A DNA stretch of 64,000 bases from Pyropia yezoensis. Taxonomy: Eukaryota > Rhodophyta > Bangiophyceae > Bangiales > Bangiaceae. Positions 1-9,355 of the stretch are shown here, in pieces (within the stretch, counting starts at the first letter, position 1; each line of letters opens with the position of its first letter). The notes beneath the pieces are model-generated. The model was not told the DNA's origin. It made no database searches and saw nothing but the letters and a program-made list of their open reading frames with translations. The stretch is from positions 24,103,346 through 24,167,345 of the forward strand of contig CM020618.1 in NCBI GenBank assembly GCA_009829735.1, in the 5' to 3' direction. Made by a program: the position numbers and the translations under genes.

Positions 1-719
1 GGCCACATCCGGCGCCCGCCGCGACGACGGCCGGCCGGCCGCTGCGGCCGCCGCCGCCGCCGCCGCGGCGGCGGCGGCGGGGCGGCTGCCGGCGGCGGCA
101 CCGCCCGCCCCGCCCTCCGTCCGTGGGTCCCCCCGCCGCCCCCCCCGCTGCCGACAGCGCACAACTCGGTGGGCTGTCCCCGGCAGCGGCGCCCGCCCCC
201 ACCATCTCCCCTCGCGGCCGGCGGCGGGGGGTGGCCACACCCCCCCGTCTGCGCGGCCGCGCGACCGCCGGTCACACATCATCATGCCGACGGTGGGCGA
301 TGCGCTGGCGGACGACCGCCCCGCGCCCGCCGCTGGCGCTGCCGCTGCGCGCGCCCGCCGCGGGTGTGTGTGTGCTGGCGGCGGGCGTGGCGTGGGGCCC
401 CCCGCGCCGCGCCGCGTCGCCCGGTGGTCGGCCGCCGTCATTGCCGCCGGCACGCCGCGGCCGCCCGCCGCCCCCCGGCCGTCCCGCCCCGCGCCGCGCC
501 GCGCCGCCGCGCTGCCCCCCCCCCCGCCTCCCCCCGCGCCGCCCTTCCGCCGCCCTCCCCCGCGCCCCGTCCGCGGCGGCGGCGCGCCTCCCCCCGCGGC
601 GGCGGCGCACGCTACCGCGGCTCGCCGCCCCGCTGGGAGGCGGGCGGGGGCCGGCGGGCGGGCGGGCGGGCCGCCCCGGCGGCGCACCCCCCCCCCCGTG
701 GGGGGTGGCTGTCGGCACC
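1..719. other. GC-rich upstream region, no gene recognised
   Basis: This stretch is almost entirely G and C, with runs of CCG/CGG and C. An open frame begins upstream at 123 and runs into the first gene, but its translation is only Pro/Arg/Ala-rich low complexity, so I treat it as leader or promoter DNA. A 30-bp perfect palindrome of five CCG followed by five CGG lies at 51-80. I see no TATA-like element. Confidence 0.5.
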
Positions 720-2572
720 ATGGCCGCCACGGCGGCTGTGAATGTGACGCAGCTGGTCGCCACCGTCACGGCGCAGCAGGCAGAGTTGTTCGCCCTCCAG
801 AACGCCGTGAAGTACCTCACCAGGGTCGTCCGGGACCAGGAAGTCGAGGCCTCGCGCTCCCTCCTCGGCGCCGACTTTTACACCGTCATCGCCCTGCTCG
901 TTCCGCTGCTGGTCGCCGCCTACCAGCTCGTCCCCGACCCGACAGGCGACCAAGACCACACCGAACAGTCCGAGCTCGGTGTGTACCACGAGTGGCGGAT
1001 GGCCGCGGCGACGCTGTTTGGCTACGGTGTGCTGGTCATTGGCATCGTGTTGCAGCAGCTGCAGTCGGGCTGGGGGGGCGTCGACTTGTGGTGGGTCGTC
1101 GCGCTGATGCTTGCCCCGTGGGCGCCCTTGGCGGGGCAGGTGTGGCGGACGCTGACCGCGTTTTGGCGGGTGCGCTTCATGATGCGCTCGCGCGGGTGCC
1201 GCAACCGGCTGACGGCGGTCATGCGCGAGTACCTGTGCGTTGGGAACCCCTACTTGGCGCCGTCGATAATGGCCGCCAGGCACCGCAGCGTCGAGCTGTT
1301 GCCGCGCCTGTGGGTGCCCCGCTGGGTGGTGCCAAACGTCGCAGAAGAAAAGGACGAGGTCCTCAATACTGTGAGGAAGGCTCTCAATGCGCGCGCAAAG
1401 AAGCGAGACATCCTCCTTGACGCCAGTCGCGCGAGTGCCGCCGCCTATGCTTGGGCAATGCGGGTGAACTTTCTCGACCCCTTGGCGCGGATGTGGAGCA
1501 ATCATGGGGCCAATATACCGCCGACGCGGTCGCGCTCCCTCCGCGGCATCTGCGACGTCCGCAGTTTCTGCGCTCGTCACGCTGTCGGCGAGACCGTGAT
1601 GCTCAGCCCATTTCATCTCCCCCCGGCCAAGACGGCAGGCGACACTGCGCGGGCCGCCGCTGGGGTGGAGGTGAAGCTGGACAGCGGGAAAGTGCGGCGG
1701 TCGTTGAGTTCCAAGGAGGAGACAGTGCTACTGGACGCGATAGACGTTGTGCAACCGGGGGGGACGTTGTCAAAGACGCGCGTGGAGCAGCTGTGTCGCT
1801 GTTGTGAACGATGCGTGATGGCCCTCCGAGCCGCCGTGGAGCTGTTTACTGAGTCGAGCAACTGTGGCCACCAAGGCGTCAACGCGGGCGAGTGGTTCAA
1901 AGACTTTGACCTGATGCCGCCGCGGCCTTCGTCATATGTGCTCAGCGTGTTGCGGGCGGCGGTGCTCGTGGACTGCCGCGCAAGTCCCATCGATGGCCAA
2001 CAGCCCGGCGACGCCGACGCGGAGGACGGGATGGCCCGACCGGAGACCGACCGGGTCCTGACTCTCCTTTTTTTCGTAGCGCGCTCGCTGCTGGGGAGGT
2101 CTGGGCGGCTGGAACCGTTGCGGGCACACATCACCGTCCGGTACCACTCGGCCGCCTGGTGGGACAGCTTTTGGGTCGCTCTCCGCGATCGCCTGAGCCG
2201 ACGCGTCGTCCCCGCCTCGGGGTGGCTGCCGACGGAGGACGGAGCCATGGACGACATCATGCAGTCCGCGGTGCGCGACACCGCCGCGGGCGAGGTGCGG
2301 CGCCTGCTGCAGGTACTGCACGAGCCTGAAGCTCTGTCTGGCTTGCCTGCCGCAGCAGCATCCGACCCGGAGGACAATGTCTCGGGCGAGTACGTGTGTT
2401 CAGTCCCCGACTGCTTCTTCAATCCGGGAGCCGACTACGGGCCGCTTGTGGTGCCGTCGCGACCGGTGGCGTCCACTGCGGCGGCGGTCGACACGGGGGA
2501 GCTGCAGCCCCCACCAGCGTCCCCGCCTGTGCGGCGGCCCGCATCCCGCCCGCCGCCGCCGCCGCCGCCGTC

Positions 2573-2615
<43 letters not shown>

Positions 2616-2717
2616 ACGGCCCCCGAGCAGCGCCTCCCGCCTGCGGTTGGCGGGGCGGCGACGGCCGCCGCGACTGCGGCGGGGGTGCAACCGCGGGAGG
2701 GGGGGGGGCAGCCTTGA
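720..2717 (+). CDS. hypothetical three-TM membrane protein with Pro-rich tail
   Basis: The start at 720 has a textbook context (ACCATGG) and is the first Met before well-formed sequence; it gives 665 residues without introns. The N-terminus (about 10-45) is amphipathic and could form a short coiled coil. Three hydrophobic segments follow at about 52-71, 94-113 and 121-142. A basic region (about 145-250) and a long soluble domain of normal composition come next; its cysteines include a C-R-C-C-E-R-C cluster near residue 360. The last 70 residues hold a poly-Pro run encoded by CCG repeats and an Ala/Gly tail. I do not recognise a family. The topology suggests a membrane-anchored protein with a large cytosolic domain, but no function can be assigned. 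It is convergent with the transporter downstream. Confidence 0.7.
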
Positions 2718-4137
2718 CCCACCCGCTTCGCGGCAGCCCGTTGCCCCGCGCGCGGCGCGGCACGGGCGCGATCGTTTCGGTGCGTTTCGGTTTTGTTCTT
2801 TGTTTCTGTTCCTGAGCGGGGCGCCGACGCCCCATGGCGGCGGCGGCCGCGGCGGCGGCCGCCCCGCAGGCTCCCCTGCCTCCTTCGAGCGGACGCGGCC
2901 GCGCCGCCCCGCCATCCTAGCCTCTGCGGTAGCCCCCTCGCTGCGCCCATGCGCGGGGCGCGCGGGCCCCGCGGACGCGCGGGGCGCTTGCCATGCCGCA
3001 ACAGATCCCTGTCTTGCGTCTACTGTTTTTCTTTTGTTTCTTTTTCATGCGTCGGCCCCTTTTCCCGACGCACCGGCGGTCTGGGCGGCGGGGGCTGCGG
3101 GGGCGGGTGCAGCGGGTGCACGCACGTCGATCACCGACGAATTTGAGCCCTTAATGAGGAAAAGTTAGATCGTCACGATCAAGCCCCCCGTCACACCATC
3201 CATCATCTCTGCCCAACGGAAGACCCCCGCCACACCATCCTTGACCGACTCTCTGCCTCCGACCCCCCTCCTGCGCCCCCTCCCTCGCGACATGGGTCCC
3301 CTCGCTGGTGCATGCGACGCAGAGTATGGGGTCGGCGGGACATCACGCCTCGGTCCCTACGACCGCCTTCCCTGCGTGGGCATCACTACGCGGCGTTGCT
3401 GTGCGCGCTCTCCCCCCCCGCCCGCGCTGTTCTCGTCTGTCGGTCACCCCAGCCACGGAGGAACGGGCTGGTAATGGTGGCCTTAGAGCAGAGTGTAATG
3501 GGCGGTGCGGGTTGTGGGCAGGTGGAGGGGGTGGGGGAGGGTGGGGGGGACGGTGGAGGTGGAGCGTGTGGGAAGGTGCGGGGTGGGAGCTAGAGGGAGG
3601 GAGATGGTGGGGGCAGGTGGGGGGTGGGAGTATGGAGCTGATGGGCGGAGGAGTGGAGAGGCCGCCTGCTACTGGCAGCGCGCAGCTGCGCACCCGTACT
3701 GTGCGCACGGGTCACAGACGGCGCGCGTCCACGGCGCTACATAAGGCCAAGCAGCTACGAGGAGTGCGGGCTGCTCACCCCCGACGGCGGCGCATCAAGA
3801 CCCTTCCCCCCCGCTGTCCGCCCCTCTGACTGCGTGTGTGCAGCTGGCTGTGTTCAGCATCTCTACGGGGCGCCAAGGCCGTCCCCTTCGTGCGGGGTCC
3901 CCCCTTCCTCCCCCCCTCCCTCCCTTGCGCCTCCTGCGCTTGGCTGCGGCCACGGCCATGTTGCTCTTGCGGCTGGTCGCCAGGGCGCTCACCGCCTCCT
4001 CCGCCACTGCGGCCGTCACCGCGCGTGACCCGCCTCCTCCGCACCGACGCGCGGACGCGCCTCCGGGAACGCAACGACGCGTCGACGGCGGGGCTTTGAG
4101 GCGGGAGCCGGGGGGGGGGGAAGGGAGGCGCTTTGTT

Positions 4138-4162
4138 GGGGGGGGGGGGGGGGGGGGGGGGG
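4138..4162. repeat. poly-G tract (25 G)
   Basis: An uninterrupted G25 homopolymer in intergenic DNA, read directly. It is likely to be length-variable and prone to assembly error. Confidence 0.9.
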
Positions 4163-4551
4163 AGCAGGCCCGTTTCTTTGTCGAGGCCTCTGGCCAGCCT
4201 GTGCACACGTCTGCCGCCGGCTGGTGGCCGCCATTGCTGGGGGGGGGGAGGAAGGAGCGCCGTGTGCGGGCGGCGATGGGACCCCTGCGTGCCGTTTTTG
4301 TTCTGTAGCTGCAGGGTGGGCGTGCACCTGCCTGGGGAGGGTGGCGGCGTCGGCGGGAGAGACGTGGACACCCTGGCCTGCCTCTTTCTTGTTGCGGGCA
4401 TACCGGGACCTGTCGCGCGTCGTGTGCGGCGGCCGCTCGATCCATCGGGGGTGGCGGGGTGTGGGCGGTGCGTCAACGTCACCGCTCATGGCAGGAGGGT
4501 AACGGCGGCGGCCGGCAGGGTCGGAACGGTGGCGGCGGCTGTGGCGGGACG

Positions 4552-4599
<48 letters not shown>

Positions 4600-5025
4600 G
4601 TGGTGGCGGGGGCATGAGCGGGGATTGTGCAAGCCAGGTGGTGGCGGGTGAGGGGTGCTGACGGGGAGGGGCGCTGAGGGCGCAGAGGTGCGTGGACGTG
4701 GGCGGGCGTGCTTTATTCCTTCCTTTGCGTTTCTTCACTTTTCTCTTCTCTTTTTTTGCGCTGCGCAATCGGCCCGGTCCCCCCCCCCCCAGCGGGGTGG
4801 CTGGCGCGGCGCGTCAGCGGGCGCCCGCGGCGTCCGTCCTCTGCGGGGGGCACACCACCAGCGCGGCCCGCCACCCCCTTCCCCCTTGCACTCGCACCAC
4901 ACAGTCAATGGACGCGTAGGGGAGGGAGGGGGAGGGGTGGTCCGCCGCCGTCGCCGCCGCCGCCGGCTCATCGTCGCCCCCCCCCTCGTCCCCTGCCGCC
5001 CCCGCCGCCGCTGCCGCCGCCGGCT

Positions 5026-5029
<4 letters not shown>

Positions 5030-5064
<35 letters not shown>

Positions 5065-5070
5065 CGCTGC

Positions 5071-5103
<33 letters not shown>

Positions 5104-5112
5104 TGCCACCGC
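5030..5112. repeat. (CCG)n microsatellite
   Basis: A nearly pure CCG/CTG-interrupted trinucleotide array. It keeps several frames open as poly-Pro, poly-Ala or poly-Arg, which explains the spurious long ORFs around it. Confidence 0.85.
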
Positions 5113-5296
5113 CGCTGCCGTCGCCGCCGTCGCCCACCCACACCACTGGCAGGCGGCCGCGGGTGCGGGCGGGGAGGCGCACCACCCGCCGCGGGGCGGC
5201 CCAGCCGGGGGGCGTGCCCACTACTGCCACCGTTACCGCTACGGAGGCGGTGTTGACAAACACCGCGTGGCGGGCAGTCCCGGTGGGGGAGGGGGT

Positions 5297-5396
5297 GTCG
5301 GTGGTGGTGGTGGTGGTGGCCGTAGCGGCGGTGGTGGCGGTGGTGGTGGCGGTGGTGGTGGCGGTGGTGGCGGCGGTGGTGGCGACGGTGGTGGGG
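5297..5396. repeat. (GGT/GGC)n microsatellite
   Basis: A degenerate GGTGGT/GGCGGT array of about 100 bp, intergenic, followed at about 5458-5495 by a second GGC array. Confidence 0.8.
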
Positions 5397-5457
5397 CCAT
5401 CAAGGGACAGGGGGGCGGCGCCGGCGCTCCGGGCGGCGCACATCCCCCCGCCCCCGT

Positions 5458-5496
<39 letters not shown>

Positions 5497-5908
5497 GCGC
5501 ACCGTCCCACGCCAGCAGGGGCCACGCAAAGTAGGCGGCCCGCCGGGACGCCACCGCCAGCGGCACGCGGAGCGTGCGCGTCCCCCCCCCAACCCCGCCC
5601 ACGGGCGTTGCCGACAGGCCGAGGGTGGCGGCGGTGGCGGCGGCGGTGGCGTCGCCGCCCGCCGGCGCCCCTCCCCCGCCGGCGCCTCCTCCCCTCGTCC
5701 GGACCACCCACACCACCCCACGGCCGCCCGGCGGGAGCGTCAGCGACGGCGGTGACACGACCGCCACGCCCCCACCACCACTGCCGCCGCCGCCACCGCC
5801 GATGGTGGTGCTCCATCCCCCCCACCATCTTCGGCCCCAACGACCCCATGAACTCTCACCCCCCCTCCCCCCCCGCCCCGCCCCCCAAACGCTTGGAAAA
5901 ATAACTGA

Positions 5909-7930
5909 CTACTCGTGAGACCCCCCAATGTCAATGCCCAGCAGGGGCGCGACCACGTCAATGACCGACGCAAAGGCGAAAAACGCCATGCCGCCGACCA
6001 CCGCCGCCGTTGCCGTGCCGTCCCGGAGGGGCAACAGGATGGGCGTGTGAGGGGGAGCCGCTGCCGCTGCCTCCGCCTCTACCGGTGACAGCAGCGGCGA
6101 AGCCGCCGTTGCGGCAGCTCTGCCGCCGGCAGACGGCTTGGCCGCCACGTCGACGGCCACGTCGCGTCCACCATCTCCGCCGCTGGCGACCGGCGGGGGC
6201 GGCCGTGGTGGCCGCTCGACCGACACGCCACTCCCGCCCCCGCCGCCGACGGCGGGCGCCGAGCGGCCGCCCAGCCCCAGCGCAACCGCTTGCTCCCTCG
6301 CGAGCGCTCGCAGCGCCGCGTGCTCCCGCTCCTTGCGCCGCGCATTCCACAGCATGTAGACGACAAAGAACCCCGCTTGTACGTTGAGGCCCAGGCTGCT
6401 GGCCCGTTCAATGACAGCGATAAAGCCCGCCGGGTTGGTCGCCGCGAGCGCCGCGACCGCCCCAAAGGCCGGCACGTAGGCGGCGAGGCGGGGCAGGCCC
6501 GCCCCGTCGGCGAGGCCGTCAACGAGGTGGCGGTAGCCCGCGCCCATGACGCCAAAGCTCACCGTCACAGAGATGGCCACAAACGCGTCAACGAGCGCGT
6601 GGAGGGCGGTGGCCGCGGGGCTCGACGCCCGCCCCGACGCGGCGGCAACGACGCGGAGCTGCTGGATGAGTGGCACCGTGCTGATCTGCCCCGCCGCGTG
6701 GGCGGCGGCCAGAGAGGGGAGGCCCGCCGCGGCGGTGCGGGGGACAATGGCCAGCACCGCGCGGCACCACACCAGGTTGAGCGCCCAGCAGCACGCAATC
6801 GCGCCAACCACCGACGCACGGAGGAGCCGCACCTGCGCCCGCGTCGGCGCCCCCCCCATCGAGTCCCACATGACGGGCAGCACGTTGGCGAGCCCCCCCA
6901 GCGCGACGGTGCCCATCAGGAAGGGCCCCGTCATGCGGTCCGCAACGCCCGCGGCAAGCGCGGGTGGCACCGGGTTGCCGCCCGCCATGGCGGGCAGCGC
7001 CGACACGAGCACAATGACGCCCGTGAAGAGGAGCCCCTTTACCGCCGTCGCCGCCGACAGCGCCGGCAGCACCGCGTCGAGTGCCCCACAAATGACCGCC
7101 GAAAAGGGGAGGATAAAGGTGAGGATTGCCCACCGCGGCACCCCCTCCTGCAGCGCCGTCGCTTCCGTGCCCGTCACGAGGGCGTAGAGGGCGTGGAAGG
7201 CCTGCGGGCCAGCCAGCCCGTAGCTGGTCAGGATGGCTACAAACTGCAGCAGCGCCGCGCCGTAAAAGGCCAACCGCGCGGGCAGAGAGTCGAGGTTGGC
7301 TTCGGCAATGGCATAGAGGCTGGGCGGGGGGGCCGCCGTGCGGCGACGGCGGCGGCGACCACCACCCCCACCACCACCGTCACCATCACCCCCGCCGCCG
7401 CCGCCGCTGCCATCCCCCCCCCCCGCCCCGTCCCAGTCACTCCCCACCGATGCGGAGCTGCCGGTGACGGCGGCAGAGTAGGCCAGCGTTCCGGCCTTGC
7501 CGCCGCCGCCACCACCCACCGCCGCCACCACCCCCTCCTCCAACGACAGCTCCCCCGACACATTGGTGCTGTCCACCCGGCTGCTCTTGCGATACGGGGG
7601 CCGCGGAGGGGTGCCGCCGCCGCTGCCGCCGCCACCGCCGCCGCCGTCGGCGTCCCCTCCCTCCACCCCCCCCCCCGGGTCGGGGTCGAGGTCCCCCTCG
7701 AGCGGCGACGGAGGCGGGGTGGGGGTGTCGCCCGCAGCGGCGGCGCGCTGGAGGAGCTCCACCATGGCCGCCACGCTGGCCACCTGTGCGAGGGCGGTCA
7801 GCGAAAAGACGGCGGTGAAGGGCGGCAGCGTGGACCGCCACAGGGACACGGGCAGGCCGAGGACGCCGGTGCCAATGACCGCCGCCACCGAGACGAGGAA
7901 CGCGTGGGTAGCCAGGCCGGCGCCCTCCAT
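5909..7930 (-). CDS. amino-acid permease-like multi-TM transporter (APC superfamily)
   Basis: A single-exon protein of 673 residues. I start at the Met encoded at 7930-7928, which opens directly into a transmembrane helix; the frame extends further upstream, but only as low-complexity Pro-rich sequence. The first helix carries the glycine-rich break G20-T-G-V-L-G-L-P, typical of aromatic and neutral amino-acid permeases (HAAAP/AAAP). TM2 follows at about 37-60. A roughly 150-residue Gly/Ser-rich loop is inserted between TM2 and TM3, after which eight or so further hydrophobic segments run to about residue 540. A Gly/Ala-rich region and one more helix precede the C-terminus. By family knowledge it would move amino acids with a cation across a membrane. 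Substrate and compartment are not visible; it may be plastid or plasma membrane. The long hydrophilic loop is unusual. Confidence 0.65.
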   Translation of the reverse strand: MEGAGLATHAFLVSVAAVIGTGVLGLPVSLWRSTLPPFTAVFSLTALAQVASVAAMVELLQRAAAAGDTPTPPPSPLEGDLDPDPGGGVEGGDADGGGGGGGSGGGTPPRPPYRKSSRVDSTNVSGELSLEEGVVAAVGGGGGGKAGTLAYSAAVTGSSASVGSDWDGAGGGDGSGGGGGGDGDGGGGGGGRRRRRRTAAPPPSLYAIAEANLDSLPARLAFYGAALLQFVAILTSYGLAGPQAFHALYALVTGTEATALQEGVPRWAILTFILPFSAVICGALDAVLPALSAATAVKGLLFTGVIVLVSALPAMAGGNPVPPALAAGVADRMTGPFLMGTVALGGLANVLPVMWDSMGGAPTRAQVRLLRASVVGAIACCWALNLVWCRAVLAIVPRTAAAGLPSLAAAHAAGQISTVPLIQQLRVVAAASGRASSPAATALHALVDAFVAISVTVSFGVMGAGYRHLVDGLADGAGLPRLAAYVPAFGAVAALAATNPAGFIAVIERASSLGLNVQAGFFVVYMLWNARRKEREHAALRALAREQAVALGLGGRSAPAVGGGGGSGVSVERPPRPPPPVASGGDGGRDVAVDVAAKPSAGGRAAATAASPLLSPVEAEAAAAAPPHTPILLPLRDGTATAAVVGGMAFFAFASVIDVVAPLLGIDIGGSHE

Positions 7931-8273
7931 GGCTGGAAGGAGTGCGGGGGGTGCCGGGGGGTGGGGGGGGGGGCGGTAAAGAAGCAAGATGCCTGAACAG
8001 GGACAGGAGAAGGAGGCGCGGGAGGCGGGGGGGGGGGGAGGAGGAAGGGGACAAAGAAGAAAGCGGGAGTGGGGGACAGCGAGGGCGGGGTGCGAGTTGG
8101 CCGCTGGGTGGGCCGTGTTCCGGCGGCGACGGCGGACCTGGCAAAGTCCGCTGGCAACCGCAAGGGCCACCACGGGCGCCACTGCGAGGGGTGGTGGTGC
8201 CGGGTGGTGGTGGCGGGTGGTGGTGGGCGGTGGTGGCGGGTGGTGGTGGCGGGTGGTGGTGGGCGGTGGCGAC
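7931..8273. other. upstream region of the transporter with GGT minisatellite
   Basis: Leader and promoter space of the minus-strand transporter. It ends in a minisatellite at about 8188-8275 built from GGTGGTGGC/GGGTGGTGGT units. The 1,074-bp transposon is inserted directly at the edge of that array. Confidence 0.5.
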
Positions 8274-8275
8274 CC
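8188..8275. repeat. GGT-rich minisatellite
   Basis: A tandem array of roughly 20-bp units (GGTGGTGGCGGG / GGTGGTGGGCGG variants), four to five copies, abutting the transposon target site. Confidence 0.75.
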
Positions 8276-8277
8276 AC
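8274..8277. repeat. target-site duplication CCAC (left)
   Basis: Repeated as CCAC at 9352-9355, immediately outside the two inverted ends of the transposon. Confidence 0.9.
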
Positions 8278-9351
8278 CACCCCCAGTTAAGGCGTGCCCA
8301 GAGCGGACACTAGAGTTCAGAGCGATTCCGGATCAGCCATTGGCCCAGAGCGCTGTGTCAGGAGAAAATATGGCATATACTGAAAATTGTCACTCTATTC
8401 CAGGGTTCAAGCGACGTGTCTGATGAGAAATGGAGCACAGCTGCCTGGGGCTGCTCTGGAGGGCCTCTTGCGTGGAAAATCGACATGGAATCAGCACATT
8501 TCTTCTCAATGAAAAAGCGCACAGTGCCTCACGGGCATCGCCACAGCAACGACGAAGCCACACAAGACAGCCCAAGGGGGAGCAGGTCCTCTAAGGCGGA
8601 AGGGGATCGTTGCACGGGAACAAGAGCAGCTCAGTTATTTCCCCGCATCCCAGAAGGTCTCTTTCATGGGTTGGTCGTCGTATCTTCCTCCTCGGCATGC
8701 GCGCAAGTCGCACACGGGGCACCCAGGGGAACCTGAGCGAAGACATAGGAGCCTGGAAGATGTACAAAGGAATGTCCAGAGTACACAGGTCATGTGAAAG
8801 AACAGCCAGTGTATCTTTAATCGTCAAGCAAAATGGCAAGGCACATTTCTTCTGCAGCAGCGACCAAGGCATCGTCGGCCTCTGCTTCGGCCTCCTCCGC
8901 TGCTGCTTCCTTGTCCTTTCGCTCTCATGTCCGGATCTGACCGTGGGCTCTGGCAGGAGCGGGTAGGGCCGTTCGATTTGCGCTGTGGATCAGACGGATT
9001 CCCGGGAGAATTGTAAAACTTATATACAAGTGCGAGAGCCCCTGAAAGTTGCATTCGCGCGCGGGCTGATTGCCGAACCACTTTGAACCATTGACTTTTT
9101 ATGCATGGAAAAAATGGCCCTCTTTACGAAGCATTTTTTTGTGCTACGGAAGAGATACTGCTGTACCTCTTTTTTCTCTTGTTATTTCTTTTGTGTTCTT
9201 GCTTCTTTTTTTCTTGCTGCGTATGGTCGTATATCTTTTCTCTCGTCCAACCAGGAAGCCGTATCGAGAGAGAAGTCGCCCGAACGTGGCACGTGTTGGA
9301 TGTAATGCAATATTCCCTCTGAACTCTAATGTCCGCCCTTAACTGGGGGTG
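8278..9351. mobile_element. non-autonomous DNA transposon, 1,074 bp (copy 1)
   Basis: The element runs from CACCCCCAGTTAAG to its inverted copy CTTAACTGGGGGTG. It is flanked by a perfect 4-bp duplication CCAC at 8274-8277 and 9352-9355. The TIR continues inward after a spacer as GCGGACA followed by TAGAGTTCAGAG; the spacer is 11 bp at the left end (8292-8302) and 1 bp at the right (9337). It encodes no transposase and I recognise no protein in it. A second copy of identical core length lies at 47298-48856; by eye the two differ at about 22 of 1,074 positions, so both moved or were amplified recently. The interior is much AT-richer than the host DNA. The left end has the same layout as the left end of the transposase-bearing element at 41353. 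Confidence 0.93.
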
Positions 9352-9355
9352 CCAC

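Larger units (their letters stand above)
2718..5908. other. 3.2-kb intergenic region rich in simple repeats
   Basis: This is the space between two convergent genes. Up to about 3900 it is mixed sequence, with T-rich patches near 2785-2815 and 3020-3060 that may be 3' UTR. The rest is dominated by homopolymer and trinucleotide tracts: G25 at 4138, GGC/CCG near 4555 and 5030, GGT near 5300 and GGC near 5460. The long open frames here are all produced by the repeats. I found no gene. Confidence 0.5.

Noticed and set aside
123-719. 199-codon upstream extension of the first gene
   Set aside because: It begins without an ATG and encodes only Pro/Arg/Ala low complexity; the ATG at 720 has an ideal context and starts normal protein.
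4655-5767. Long open frames on both strands over CCG/GGT repeats
   Set aside because: Pure translation of trinucleotide repeats, open in several frames at once; no domain.
8591-8872. 93-codon minus-strand frame conserved in both 1,074-bp elements
   Set aside because: The elements are 98% identical overall, so conservation is uninformative; no family resemblance was seen.
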